Below are positions 12,424 through 23,400 of a stretch of DNA of 64,000 bases, piece after piece. The DNA comes from Trichaptum fuscoviolaceum (lineage: Eukaryota; Basidiomycota; Agaricomycetes; Hymenochaetales; Trichaptaceae). A program made the position numbers and the translations under genes. The DNA lies in the NCBI GenBank assembly GCA_910574455.1, contig CAJSYZ010000001.1, positions 597,961-661,960 of the forward strand, in the 5' to 3' direction. A model generated the notes under the pieces. The model had not been told where the DNA came from. It ran no database searches and was given only the letters and a program-made list of their open reading frames with translations. Every line of letters begins with the position of its first letter. The first letter of the stretch is position 1.

Positions 12424-12506
12424 TGCCCGGAGGTGGTCCAACAGGCCCACGGCAAAATCCGAGGTGTCTTCCGAAAAAGGAACTTCGTTGTCTGGGCTTA
12501 GCATTC
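12424..12506 (-). repeat. right TIR of the MULE, 83 bp
   Basis: Exact inverted copy of 6935-7017; followed by the second target-site copy cagaagaat at 12507-12515. Confidence 0.92.
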
Positions 12507-12515
12507 CAGAAGAAT

Positions 12516-12765
12516 GTGAGTCCAGCCTGCCTGAGTTCCGGGAGGGAGACACTGATTCGTTGCCCTTTTTTTGCCGGGAGCGCGGGATCCCTCCCTTCCG
12601 ATACTATTTCTATCCTTGTCCTCAAGCCCTACAGATGTCTGCATTTCTGCAAGTTAGTGGATGTATATCATAGACATGATTTGATTAACGCACAGAGCTA
12701 GTAGTCCGAGAGACTTTGCGATGACCAAGATGAGCCTTGGTTGCGAGCACTTCGGGTTCAGGACT
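12516..12765 (-). pseudogene. DUF6532-like gene, middle part
   Basis: Minus-strand exon pieces between the MULE and the Gypsy insertion. One exon runs from 12765 to about 12702 (ISPEPEVLATKAHLGH..., ending at donor gtgcgt). It continues the frame of the exon at 30079 without a break. The next exon starts after acceptor aaatgcag (TSVGLEDKDRNSIGREG) and reaches LPPGTQAGWTH at the MULE junction, where it continues in frame at 6934. Both junctions are consistent with one gene interrupted by two insertions. Confidence 0.6.
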
Positions 12766-12770
12766 GATGG

Positions 12771-13346
12771 TGTTACGACCTAGAGTGGTTCCTTTGCTTT
12801 CGAGACCCTGAATCGGACACAGACGACGATCGGACGCACTGAGCGGTGGTTCTCACTCTGAGAAGCACTTTACAAGTCAATTAAGCTATTCTACACATCA
12901 GAGCTAAAGATAAACACATCACCTGAGAAGCACTTTACAAGAGGCCAAAAGTGGAGTGCTTCGCAGGGGGATCCGCGGTTTTGATGAACAAAGGCAAAAA
13001 CTATACAGTACCAAGCCACTGGACCCTGATCCGACTAGGTCCGACCTATACCGCTGACGTAAGTCGGAGTTCGGGGTCCCGCTCTAGTCGGGGTCCCGCA
13101 TCGGTAGAGCGGAGGTTCGAGTCGGAGTGGCGGAAGAAAGAAAGAAAAGAGAATTGCTTGCAGGGCGCTTGTCCTAGCGGCCTGCAAACATACAGGCAAG
13201 TAACCTACGCAAAAAGGAAGAGAATCGGAGTCAAAGAAAGTCCGGTTTCGGACCGGACATGTCGGGGATCCGACTCGGAGTATGATCGTAAAAGAAAATA
13301 AAGGAAAAATAAAAGAAATAAAATAACCTGAGGCGGATTCCTGACA
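12771..13346 (-). repeat. 3' LTR of the outer Gypsy (576 bp)
   Basis: On the plus strand it begins tgttacgacctagagtgg and ends ggattcctgaca; direct copy of 29498-30073. A 116-codon frame occurs in both LTR copies but carries no domain and is not called as a gene. Confidence 0.92.
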
Positions 13347-13360
13347 TTATCCCCCTCCAA
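13347..13360 (-). promoter_or_regulatory. polypurine tract of the outer Gypsy
   Basis: Read on the minus strand the bases just upstream of the 3' LTR are ttggagggggataa, a purine run of the kind that primes plus-strand DNA synthesis. Its position confirms the minus-strand orientation. Confidence 0.7.
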
Positions 13361-13388
13361 GGGCGCTCCTAAAGAGCGCGCGCGTTCG

Positions 13389-16038
13389 TTAGCGAATGGC
13401 GTCGGGGTACCGACGATAGAACTTTCGGATAACGGCGGGGGCATGCTCCATGTCCGCGGCATCGATCCATTGGTCTTCCTCGGGTCCATAGCCTTTCCAG
13501 CGAACCAAATACTGCAGAGTCCGACCTCGACCGCTTCGGCGCGAATTAAGGACTTCGGATACTTCGTATTCAATGTCGCCGTCGACGTTTACGGACTCTG
13601 GCGGTGTCTGGACGCGACCAGGAATGGTGTCCGGTGTATACTTCGTGAGAAGCGACACATGGAATACTGGGTGAATCCGCATAGTCGCAGGCAGCTGAAG
13701 CTCGTAATTCAAGAGTCCGATCTTCCGCAAAACCGTGTAGGGTCCGAGTCTCCGCGGATTCAGCTTGCGCGTGCCCGGTATTGCGATATTCCGTGCGTCG
13801 AGCCATACCTTGTCTCCAGGTCGGATGTCCGGCGTGTCTGCATGTCCCTGGTCGTAATACCGCTTCATCCGCTCCGCTGCGACTTCGAGAGCCGCGCGAG
13901 CGTCCTCCTGAGCCTTCTGAAGCAGGTCGAGTCGGTCATCCGCAGCTGGAACCGTCGAAAGTCCGGCACTCGGTACAATGGTGAACTCGGGGTCGTATCC
14001 ATACAGCAGCGCAAAGGGAGACACCTTGGTAGCGGAGTGCGCTTGCGTGTTGTGCGCAAACTCCGCCATGGGCAGCAACTCCGACCAATTTTCCTGTCGG
14101 ACGTCGGTAAACGCGCGGAGATACTGTTCCAACTCCTGGTTCACCCGCTCGGTCTGACCGTCCGTTTGCGGGTGGAAGGATGTCGACGTTGCGCCCTCAA
14201 TACCGAGTCGGTGGAGTACCGCCTTCATAAACCGGGACACGAACTGTGTACCCCGGTCCGAAATGACTTTGCGCGGCGTGCCATGGTGTTTCCAAACTTC
14301 GGACACAAACAAGTCGGCCGTCCGCGCGGAGTCAATATCCGAGGTCGTCGGTATGAAATGGGCCTGCTTGGTGAGTCGGTCTACAACCACGAAGATGGCG
14401 TCGTATTCGCCGGACTGTGGCAGCTGGGTGATGAAGTCGCAAGAAATGACCTGCCACGGTCCGTCTGGAACTTCGTTGGGCTGAAGCGGACCAACTGGAC
14501 ATTGCGGGATGTTCTTCGTCCGCATACAAGTGTCACAGCTCGACACATACCGCTCGACGAATGTAGACATACCAGGCCACCAGTAATTCCGACTCACCAG
14601 CTCATAGGTCTTCCAACGACCCGGATGTCCGACCGGAAGCGAATCGTGGTGTAACTTGACGATATCGCGGCGGATCTCCTCGTCCTTCGGCACATAGACC
14701 TTACCCCGGTACAGCAGCAGCCCATCCTCCGTGTTCCACTCCTCCAGATCGTTCGCCAGCGCGCGCGGAGCCCCTTCCTTCACTTTCTCAATCGCCTCGA
14801 CCAATTCCTCGTCAAACCTCTCGGACTCCCGAATCCTCCGCAACAACTCTGTATCCCCCTCTGCCCAGACCATCCCTCGTCGCATCGCCAACGTATAGAA
14901 GCGGTTCGTATCCAGCAGGACCTTGTTCGTATTGTCCGGTCCGTCAGGACGAAGATCTTCGCGCCTGGATAAGGCATCCGGCTTTCCACCGAGTCGTCCG
15001 GGACGGTGACGGATCAGAAAGTCAAAACGGCTAAGGAACAAGCTCCAGCGGGCCTGACGTCTCGTAAGGTTTCGGGCTTCCGCAAAGAAGAGCAGGTTGC
15101 GGTGGTCCGACACAATATCAATTTTGTGCGGACTTCCTTCGAGATAGTGCCGCCACTCGTCCAAGGCTCGGACGATGGCTAGAAGCTCCTTGTCATGGAT
15201 CTCATAGTTCCTCTCCGCATCACCCAGGGACTTCGAATAGTAGGCCACTGGGTGAATGTCACCATCTGATCCGATCTGCGAAAGTACCGCTCCGGTCGCG
15301 AAGTCCGAAGCATCACATTCGAGGATGAAGGGTTTCTCGAGGTCGGGCATCGCAAGGACCGGTGCCTCCGCAAACTTCTTCTTCAGGGCATCGAAGGACT
15401 CTTGCTGGCGGGTAGTCCAGCGCCACTGGACATCCTTCCGCAACAATTCGGTCATGGGAACCGCCAGCTTCGAGAAGTCCTTGATAAAACGTCGGTAGAA
15501 GTTTGCGAACCCCAAGAAAGCCTGAATGTCCTTCACCTTCGCCAGAGTTGGCCAGTCGGCCACCGCTTCGACCTTCTTCGGATCCATCGAGATAATCCCA
15601 GAGCCAATGATCATACCCAAGTACTCGATGGAGTCCTTGTGGAACTCGCACTTTTCGGGCTTACAGAACAGGTCATACTTCTCCAAACGTCGGAGTACCT
15701 CCTTAACGTGTTCCTCGTGCTCCGACTCGTTCTCTGAAAAAATGCAGATGTCATCGAGGTAGATAATGACAATAACATCCAGCATATCCTTGAAGAGCTC
15801 GTTCATCATCCGCTGAAATGTAGCGGGTGCGTTCGTAAGTCCGAAAGTCATAACGGTCGGTTCGAAGTGGCCCTCCTGAGTCCGAAAAGCGGCCTTCCAC
15901 TCGTCGCCTTCCTTGATGCGGATATTATTGTATCCGGCCCGCAAGTCGAGCTTGGTGAAGACGCGGGCCTTCTTCAAGGAATCGATGAGTTCTGTGGTGA
16001 GGGGAAGCGGGTACCGATTTTTGACGGTGATTTCATTG
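13389..16038 (-). CDS. pol: outer Gypsy pol, C-terminal part: RT, RNase H, integrase, chromodomain
   Basis: Continues the pol frame immediately after the nested insertion. From the N-terminal side: RT palm ARVFTKLDLRAGYNNIRIKE, catalytic box YLDD (IVIIYLDDICIF), FLGFANFYRRFIKDFSKLA, RNase H with ECDASDFATGAVL and DHRNL. The integrase zinc finger is HHDSLPVGHPGRW..YWWPGM..CDTCMRTK, and the DDE core is CDFITQLP, SDRGTQFVS and the Glu of DGQTERVNQELE. The end is a chromodomain, YEVSEVLNSRR..YLVRWKGYGPEEDQWI, which in this class tethers integration complexes to modified histones. No stop or frameshift was seen over 880 codons, so this element was probably active until it was split. Confidence 0.93.
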
Positions 16039-16587
16039 TGTTACGCATCAAGCTGCTTACCCTTGTTTACACATTGTTTATGTTCCCCCTCATCTTTTTC
16101 TCTCACCCTTTCTACCTGCATGTGCGTACACACATTGCATCATTCTTTCATCATCGACTCCACACTCCGATGGCTCCACTCGCTCCACCTTCATTCCGAG
16201 AGCCCCAGGACCTTCCACTCCGATGATACATCATTCTACTCCACTCTACTCCACCTATGCTCCGATCTGACATCATCCTCCATTAATTAGAGCCACTATG
16301 ACGGACTCACTCCACTTCTGACCCGCGATGATGAAGTTTCATTCCTTGCTCCACTCTATTGTTCTCTGTAGTATATAAGGCCATGTACATAGCGCCCCAG
16401 GATGACACTTAAGTCAATCCTCCTATAGTCTTTTACAATCACGTACCAAAGACTCTGTTCACCCACGACTTCCGGTATAGAGACCCTCACAAAGCGGACC
16501 CTCTATACTGTACTTGCTACTTCACCCAACAACGCTTTGGTCACTTATCATTTCCGTGATAAGTCCATCGAAGCCGTGAACGTAACA
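16039..16587 (+). repeat. 5' LTR of the nested Gypsy (549 bp)
   Basis: Begins tgttacgcatcaagctgctt and ends gaacgtaaca; direct copy of 26449-26997. Confidence 0.92.
16372..16378 (+). promoter_or_regulatory. TATA box in the nested 5' LTR
   Basis: TATATAA in the context gtagtatataaggccatg, about two thirds along the LTR. It probably drives the genomic transcript; the same box is at 26782-26788 in the 3' LTR. Confidence 0.6.
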
Positions 16588-17177
16588 ATTAGGATTGACT
16601 TCTTTCTCATCTGAGATCGATCTCAACTCCGAAACACCCCCCTCTACGCTCTACCACATTCTACAGCAGAATAAATCGGTACACCCTATGCATTCCAATC
16701 CGGAATACTGACGGTTAAGTATTACAACTGGCCCTTGTCTACTAACTATCAACTAGGAACGAAAGGAATACGAACGACAGTACGATCGAATACACCAAGC
16801 ATACAGTGCTATACTTGGAAGGAAGTGACAGACAAGTAATCGCAGAAATTAAGCAGGTTCACGACAGAATTTACGGTCCTTGTTACGCTTTTGGTTGGTG
16901 ATAGCGTGAAGCAGAGGATCGCGACCCATTCAAGCAGCTTAGCCACGTCCAACGTAACTTGAAGAGAAGAAGGAAGCAGGGGAAAGGTCTCATCCACCAC
17001 AGAAACTGCCACAGCCGGAAGACAAGCATACCCTCACTCGTAGACGACAGCAATACACGGTGAACATCGAAACAGATTATCCAGCGAACCTAGGAAGACA
17101 GAAAGGACAAGGTATCCGAAGACGTTAATATCACTCACGCATACTCTTGTAGCTCAAAGGGTTGATAACCCGAGGAA
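16588..17177 (+). other. nested Gypsy leader
   Basis: About 590 nt between the 5' LTR and the first long frame. The bases directly after the LTR (attaggattgacttctttc) should contain the tRNA primer site, but I cannot assign the tRNA. Frames are short and broken. Confidence 0.4.
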
Positions 17178-17798
17178 GTGCCCAACCTGAGGATTACTAT
17201 ACTACTCGCCGATCGCACGGAACTACCGTTGGCAGGCGTACTAAGGATCAACATCCTTAACCCCGTCTCCATCTACGACTTACAACCCACTTCATACCAA
17301 TCCGACACACCCCCTCATAACCCCTCCGAACTTGACGAAAGCAGGACAGACCCACAGGACTATTCCGAGTACGAACATCGAACACAAGAAGATAACGAAA
17401 GCCTCTACGATCAACTTGTACCCCCTCGATTAGAACCCACCGTTACTCAGGAAACCTACGCATACTCCGCCGAGGAAGGAACAGATTTTGAGAACCCAAG
17501 CCACCATTGGAACGAAGTATCTGAGCACAACAGATTACTACCTCCCGTGACTCCGAATCACTCCAACCCTCCGATCACTACACCCCCAAGCGTAGAACAA
17601 GCCCTACGTCCCTTCCCTCAACTTCGAACATCTGAACGAACTCCCACACCCGCCCCAGGACCTTCCAGCACTTTAGGAAATCTCAGACAAACTTTCCAAA
17701 GGACAGGAAGACGACTTAGGTTTACCTTACAACAACCGATTAATCAATCTGGCGAATCAAGCTCCCGCTCCCGCCCCCAACTTCGACCAACTAATTGA
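17178..17798 (+). CDS. nested Gypsy ORF1, P/S/T-rich, unknown function
   Basis: A 206-codon frame with an ATG start (MPNLRITILLADRTELPLAG), then a low-complexity stretch rich in P, S, T, E and Q, ending in an R/Q-rich tail. It has no recognised domain. It overlaps the start of the next frame (17677-18276) in a different phase, so the two could be joined by splicing or frameshifting. Codon usage (C-rich third positions, many A-rich codons) resembles the element's gag and pol. Confidence 0.45.
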   Translation: MPNLRITILLADRTELPLAGVLRINILNPVSIYDLQPTSYQSDTPPHNPSELDESRTDPQDYSEYEHRTQEDNESLYDQLVPPRLEPTVTQETYAYSAEEGTDFENPSHHWNEVSEHNRLLPPVTPNHSNPPITTPPSVEQALRPFPQLRTSERTPTPAPGPSSTLGNLRQTFQRTGRRLRFTLQQPINQSGESSSRSRPQLRPTN

Positions 17799-18276
17799 AG
17801 ACAACTATCAGCACCTTGTCAACAGTGCATTAGTTCATCCGATTCAACAGAACTCCAAATACGACCTACAATACCTACAACTCCGTTTACACTCCATACG
17901 ACACGACCCCACTAATTGGACCTACCGACACGGCATCTTTTGGTTCGAAGGAAAGCCATACATTCCCGATTGTTACCTTCGCAAAGGCCTTATTGGAATC
18001 TGCCACACCAAAGTTGACAACGCCATTGATCATTTCTCCGAAAGAGAAACCCTCTTAAACCTCACATCAATCGTTTATTGGCCCGGACAACCCCAGGACG
18101 TTGCAACCGAAATACGGAAGTGTATTTGTTACCTACTACACTCTGAACCACCCACCCGAGTTGCCAGCCCACCTCTCGAAGCATCCATCCGATCCATTAC
18201 TCCACCCCCTGTTGAATCCGAAGAAGGAAGCCGAACCGTTACTCCGACTCCCCCAGCAAACGAAGACACCAACTGA
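17677..18276 (+). CDS. integrase-zinc-finger-like frame upstream of gag
   Basis: An ATG-less open frame of about 200 codons. Its centre (about 17930-18135) reads GIFWFEGKPYIPD, then CHTKVDNAIDHFSERETL, then SIVYWPGQPQDV and RKCICYLL. The order (strand-turn GxxYxP, H..H, YWPG, C.C) mirrors the H2C2 zinc-binding region of retroviral-type integrases, including the one in this element's own pol (HHDLPTRNHPG..YYWPRM..CAICQQ). The frame ends in TGA at 18274 and the gag frame opens in the same phase 18 nt later. Function unknown; a duplicated or domesticated integrase N-terminus is one reading. Confidence 0.45.
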   Translation, partial: EISDKLSKGQEDDLGLPYNNRLINLANQAPAPAPNFDQLIEDNYQHLVNSALVHPIQQNSKYDLQYLQLRLHSIRHDPTNWTYRHGIFWFEGKPYIPDCYLRKGLIGICHTKVDNAIDHFSERETLLNLTSIVYWPGQPQDVATEIRKCICYLLHSEPPTRVASPPLEASIRSITPPPVESEEGSRTVTPTPPANEDTN

Positions 18277-18291
18277 ATTAAATTTCAGTAA

Positions 18292-20439
18292 CTCGTTAAA
18301 CTGGCGCCAAAAGACAGACCACCAGTCCCAGGAAAATACGTACCCATAGCAGCACAAGTACCCGTTGGAGTTACCCGCCCAGAAAACGCCGAATTTGACC
18401 CAGTAAACCGAGCCTGGTACAGACTTGACAAATCCAGAAGAAAAGTCTACCTTCATTTTCACTCAGGACACGACACCTGGAGAGCAATCTCGCATACAAT
18501 CAAGAACCCAACCACATACTACAAACAGGTTAATACTTGGTACGCAGGAATCGAACCCAGTCAGGAAGAAATCGACCAGATACTTGCAAGAACATCAAGA
18601 ACAGGCAGTCGACTTAACTCACCCAGAGTTGTTTCTTCTCGACTCGCATCACCCGCTCCTTCACAACACTCGCCATTAACCACTACTCAACCAGAAGCAC
18701 CACCAGCTAAAACCAAAGCACCACCCGCTGAATCGACAGCACTACCCTCATTATCTTACGCAGCAGCTGCAGCACCTAAAGCTGAACAAACCTCCCCACT
18801 CCTCACATTCACCCAACCGAAGGCTGAAACACCCGCACCTGTTTCTGAACTCGAATCCGAAGAACCAGAACTTGTAGGACAATTCGAAGGACTCCGCATC
18901 GACACCAGATTTGAAGAAGGCGCAACTTGGATACCCACTTGGACTCCGCCTCCCAAGAACTACACTTCACAGGAGACACAAACTATCCTCACTCTCGAGC
19001 AACTAGAGAAAGAGGAAAGAGAACTAAGAAGGCGCAGACGAGAATCTGAAGAAGAAAGTTCAGAAGAAGACTCAGAAGATTCAGAAGACACCGAAGCCGA
19101 GCACACGGCACACACCGCCGAAGGATCTACACACTCAGCCGCAGGATCTACATCGGTTAACGCCAACAATAGCAACCGAAGCTCACCTGTACCCGTAATT
19201 CTGGAAAACGACGAACACCCCGATCAGGAAAACCTTCCACAGCCACCCCCACCCCCACCGTCACCTACACCCCCAGGAACCCCAGTGGTAGTCGAAATGG
19301 CCGATCAAGCAGACCATCAACCACGAGGCACCGGAGCAAACAAACCTTTTAACTTTACCGGCAAACGAAGCGAAGCTAGCCGATGGCTTAGCCTTGTTGA
19401 AAACTACTTGGCACTTAACGATTTGGACTATGCAACCGATCAACGCAAAATACGATTTGCACTCTCCTTTTGCACTGAAGGACCCGCTGCAATCTTTGCA
19501 AAGAATGTTAAAGACGAACAGGACAATGCACAATGGGTCATGACTTGGCAACAATTCGTTGACAAATTCAAGTCGCACTTCATTTCCACCGATTACATTG
19601 CCGACGCATTCAAGGAACTCTCTAGCCTTAAACAAGCACCCACGGACAAAATCGATGATTACATTCATAACTTCCAGCGACTCGCACGTGAAGCAAACAT
19701 CACCGACTTCACAGTACTCTTTTCCATGTTCAAAAACGGATTACTACGCCACACGCGAACCGCACTACTTCAAAAGGATATCCCAGTTCCAGACAATGGA
19801 ATAAAGATAATGGCACCATACTACGAAGCAGCCAGGAAGATAGGAAAATCATACGAAGAGATCTATCAGGACAACCGCCCGTTCAATCGACTCCGCAACC
19901 GTTATGGACAATCCTCATATAATCGACCTCGATTCAACAAATTTCGCAGACGACGACTCAACGAGATGGACATAGATTCTGAACCCGAATCAGACCAACC
20001 CGAGGAACCAGAAAATTTGGAAGAATCATTCAAGCTCTACGCAATGTACTTCAACAAGCTTACGCCCGAGGAAAAGAAGAAAGCGCAAGCAGATGGACTA
20101 TGTTTCTACTGCAAGAAGGCAGGACATTTTGCAAACAAATGCCCTTCGCGTCCCGCACGCACCTCGAAGTTCCGAAGCTCAGGAAAATCCCCAAGGAAAT
20201 TCCAGAACAACTTCAGACGAAACAATGGACGATTCAAGAAGCGAAACATCAACTCGATGGAACTTGACGAAGAACCCGATGACCCGGACGATTTGATTGC
20301 TGAACGCGCAATCCAGATCCATGAAATGATGACAGACCTCAATGGACAGGAACAGGAAGCATTGTTCAACATGCTAGACGAAATGCCCGATCCCAATAAT
20401 GACAACGACGATTTTGACGATGATGATGGAAATTTTTGA
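18292..20439 (+). CDS. gag: nested Gypsy gag with long N-terminal extension
   Basis: Structural protein that packages the element RNA in the cytoplasm. The classical gag starts at the first in-frame ATG, 19297 (MADQADHQPRG), giving 380 aa. It has a capsid-like core (RKIRFALSFCTEGPAAIFA, FVDKFKSHFISTDYIADAF), a basic R/N-rich stretch, a CCHC zinc knuckle CFYCKKAGHFANKC and an acidic tail. The same frame is open without any ATG back to 18292, encoding a basic segment and then a P/A- and E/S-rich linker with an RRRRRESEEESSEED block. Continuous coding-like composition suggests that this part is translated too, by splicing, readthrough or a non-ATG start. Ends at TGA 20437-20439 inside a slippery sequence. 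Confidence 0.8.
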   Translation, partial: LVKLAPKDRPPVPGKYVPIAAQVPVGVTRPENAEFDPVNRAWYRLDKSRRKVYLHFHSGHDTWRAISHTIKNPTTYYKQVNTWYAGIEPSQEEIDQILARTSRTGSRLNSPRVVSSRLASPAPSQHSPLTTTQPEAPPAKTKAPPAESTALPSLSYAAAAAPKAEQTSPLLTFTQPKAETPAPVSELESEEPELVGQFEGLRIDTRFEEGATWIPTWTPPPKNYTSQETQTILTLEQLEKEERELRRRRRESEEESSEEDSEDSEDTEAEHTAHTAEGSTHSAAGSTSVNANNSNRSSPVPVILENDEHPDQENLPQPPPPPPSPTPPGTPVVVEMADQADHQPRGTGANKPFNFTGKRSEASRWLSLVENYLALNDLDYATDQRKIRFALSFCTEGPAAIFAKNVKDEQDNAQWVMTWQQFVDKFKSHFISTDYIADAFKELSSLKQAPTDKIDDYIHNFQRLAREANITDFTVLFSMFKNGLLRHTRTALLQKDIPVPDNGIKIMAPYYEAARKIGKSYEEIYQDNRPFNRLRNRYGQSSYNRPRFNKFRRRRLNEMDIDSEPESDQPEEPENLEESFKLYAMYFNKLTPEEKKKAQADGLCFYCKKAGHFANKCPSRPARTSKFRSSGKSPRKFQNNFRRNNGRFKKRNINSMELDEEPDDPDDLIAERAIQIHEMMTDLNGQEQEALFNMLDEMPDPNNDNDDFDDDDGNF
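20433..20439 (+). promoter_or_regulatory. candidate -1 frameshift site at the nested gag stop
   Basis: Gag ends GGA AAT TTT TGA. The heptamer A AAT TTT, in gag phase, fits the X XXY YYZ rule for -1 ribosomal slippage and abuts the stop. The protease/pol frame is exactly the -1 frame here (TTT TTG ATC AAC). The outer Gypsy has the same design. Confidence 0.6.
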
Positions 20440-23400
20440 TCAACTCCGAGTTGGTTAATCCGATTCAACTCAACACCATCACTATCAACGGAAAACACTC
20501 GCTCTTTTCGCATACCCATCACGGTACTCATTAACGGACAACCTCACACACTCTCAGCTCTACTCGACTCGACACCGGAGCACAACTCAATTTCATCAAC
20601 TCAAAACTAGCCAACAAACTCAAACTAAAAACGCAGAAAATCGACAAACCCATACTAGTCAGTAACGCCGATGGTACACTCAATACAGAAGGCAGTGTCA
20701 CCAAACGAACTCGAATCCACATCACACACCCACACACTCTTTCACCACATTTCTACCTCACTCATATCCCAAAGGACGACGTTATACTAGGTCTACCTTG
20801 GTTTAAACAAGCTAAACCAAAGATAGACTGGGGAAACGATGCAATCACCATAAACAAGATTACGATTTCAACCCGAATGGAACAAGAAAAACAACAGAAA
20901 CTACCACCACCAGAAAAACTCGACATCCCAAAGGAATATATGCCCTATGCCAATATCTTCTCCGAAAAAGAAATCCAAACATATCCACCAGCACGACCTT
21001 ACGATCACGAAATCAAGACGAAACCCTCATTCATACCGAAAATCTTCAAAACCTACAATACTCCGTACCACCAAAGACCCATACTCCGTGACCTTATTAA
21101 TGACCTACTCAAGAAAGGATTCATTAAACCCTCCGCATCACCAATGGCCTCACCATTATTCTTCATCAGCAAGAAAGATGGAACCCTCCGACCGATTCAG
21201 GATTATCGATATCTAAACGAGCATACAATCCGCGATGGATTTCCGATACCGAACACCCAGACACTATTGAATCAACTCCAAGGATCCAAATACTTCACCA
21301 CCCTCGATATTCGACAAGGTTACCACAACATTCGAATCAAGGAAGAAGACCAATGGAAAGCCGCATTCAACTGCGAAAAAGGACACTTTCAACCGACAGT
21401 TATGTTCTTTGGCCTATGCAATTCACCCGCCACCTTTCAACGTTTCATGAATGATATACTTGCGAAGCAAATCCGCGAAAACAAGTGTATTGTTTACATG
21501 GACGACATTATGATCCATGCCGCCACTATGCAACAACTTATCTCGAATACCCTCGAAGTTTTCGACGTCCTCAAGAAACACAAGCTATATCTCAAACCCG
21601 CCAAATGCCGATTTCACCAGACCGAAGTCCCATTCCTAGGATACATTATCTCCGAGTCACAGATCAAGACTGACCCGACGAAGATACAAGGAATAGTTGA
21701 CTGGCCAACACCAAAGAATCTACGAGACATACGATCATTCACAGGATTTACGAACTTCTACAGGCGATTCATTCCCCATTATGCCACCATATGCCGACCT
21801 CTCGATCAACTAAAACGCAAAAACATACCATTTGTTTGGACCGACCGACAACAACATGCTTTTCAAACACTCAAGGACTTATTCTCGAAACAACCACTCC
21901 TTATGCAACCCGACCCGAACAAGCCATTCTACCTCGAAACCGACGCTTCAGCCGTAGCTACTGGTGCAGTACTACGACAACTCGACAAGGATAATCAATT
22001 ACGACCAATTGGATACATCTCCCAAGCACTTAATCCAACACAACGAAACTGGCAAATATACGACAGGGAACTATTTGCTATCATCCGCGCATTACAGACA
22101 TGGCGACACTATCTATTAGGCAGCCCACATGTTATCACAGTACATTGTGATCACAAGAACCTAACCTATTGGCGACAACCACAGCGATTAACCCCTCGAC
22201 AAGCCCGATGGCAGAACGAACTTTCACGTTACCCCCTCCAAATTCAAGCAGTCCCCGGAAAACACATGATCCAATCCGATGCCCTTTCCCGGAGACCCGA
22301 CCAATTTAAAACGGAAGGAGAACTCAACAACGAAGTTACACTTCTACCAGAGAAGGTTTTCATTCAAGAGATGGAAATACTCGAAGCCGAAATAGAAGAA
22401 CAGGACAATGACGATCGAAACACCATTGACATTGACGAACTTCATGACAAGATTCGACTTGAAACAGGCGACATTCAGAAAGCAATGACACTCATTCAGA
22501 AAGAACTCCCCCTCACGAAACCAAAGATGAACGACTTCTCAATCAAGGATAACCTTGTACACTTTAGGAACAAGATCTATGTTCCGAAGAACAAGGAAAT
22601 CATGAGAAACATCTTACGACTTCATCATGACCTCCCTACGCGAAATCACCCAGGAATAGCAAACACAATGGAACAGATTCGACGCACCTACTACTGGCCC
22701 CGCATGCAGCAGTTCATTTCGAAATATGTGCAAGGATGCGCAATTTGCCAACAAATGAAGATAAATCACCATCCACTTGTACCTCCGCTCAGCCCGATCA
22801 TCGCAGACAAAGACACATACCCCTTTGCTACAGTCAATATTGATTTCATTACCGACCTACCGGAATCAAATGGCTATGACAGCATATGTGTTATTGTGGA
22901 CCATGATTGCACCAAGGCAATAGTACTCACCCCATGCAACAAGACGATCACCGCACTCGATACCGCACAACTCTACATCGACAATGTCTACAAACGATTT
23001 GGATTACCCAGGAAAATAATCTCAGATCGTGGACCCCAATTTGCATCGACACTATTCAGACAGCTATGCCGCTTACTGCACATCAAGCAGGCTATGTCTA
23101 CAGCATATCACCCACAAACTGATGGACAAGCAGAACGAACGAACCAGGAGATTGAAGCATACTTCCGAATTTACGCAGCAAACCACCCCCAACATTGGTC
23201 ACGATACATTCCAATGATGGAATTCACTCACAACAATCGCAAGCATTCCACCACAGAGCAGACCCCCTTCCGATTACTCATGGGATACGACCCCACGTCA
23301 TTCCCTACGGAAAAATCCGAGATCGACAGTAACATCCCCACTCTCCAAACTCGCTTGATCAAGATATTGGAACTCCGAACTGAAGCCGAAGCAGCTCTAA

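Larger units (their letters stand above)
6935..12506 (-). mobile_element. complete Mutator-like (MULE) DNA transposon
   Basis: A 5572-bp element bounded by perfect 83-bp terminal inverted repeats (6935-7017 and 12424-12506). It is flanked by the 9-bp direct repeat cagaagaat (6926-6934 and 12507-12515), the target-site length typical of the Mutator superfamily. It carries one two-exon transposase gene on the minus strand (9236-12044). It also holds about 2.2 kb of other DNA (7018-9235) with an F-box-like gene fragment. Perfect TIRs and TSD indicate recent insertion. The insertion splits the DUF6532-like gene inside an exon, and removing the element and one TSD copy restores an open frame. Confidence 0.9.

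Noticed and set aside
12951..13301. 116-codon frame in the outer Gypsy LTR (repeated at 29678-30028)
   Set aside because: It lies wholly inside the LTR, has no domain, and its presence in both LTRs is explained by their identity.
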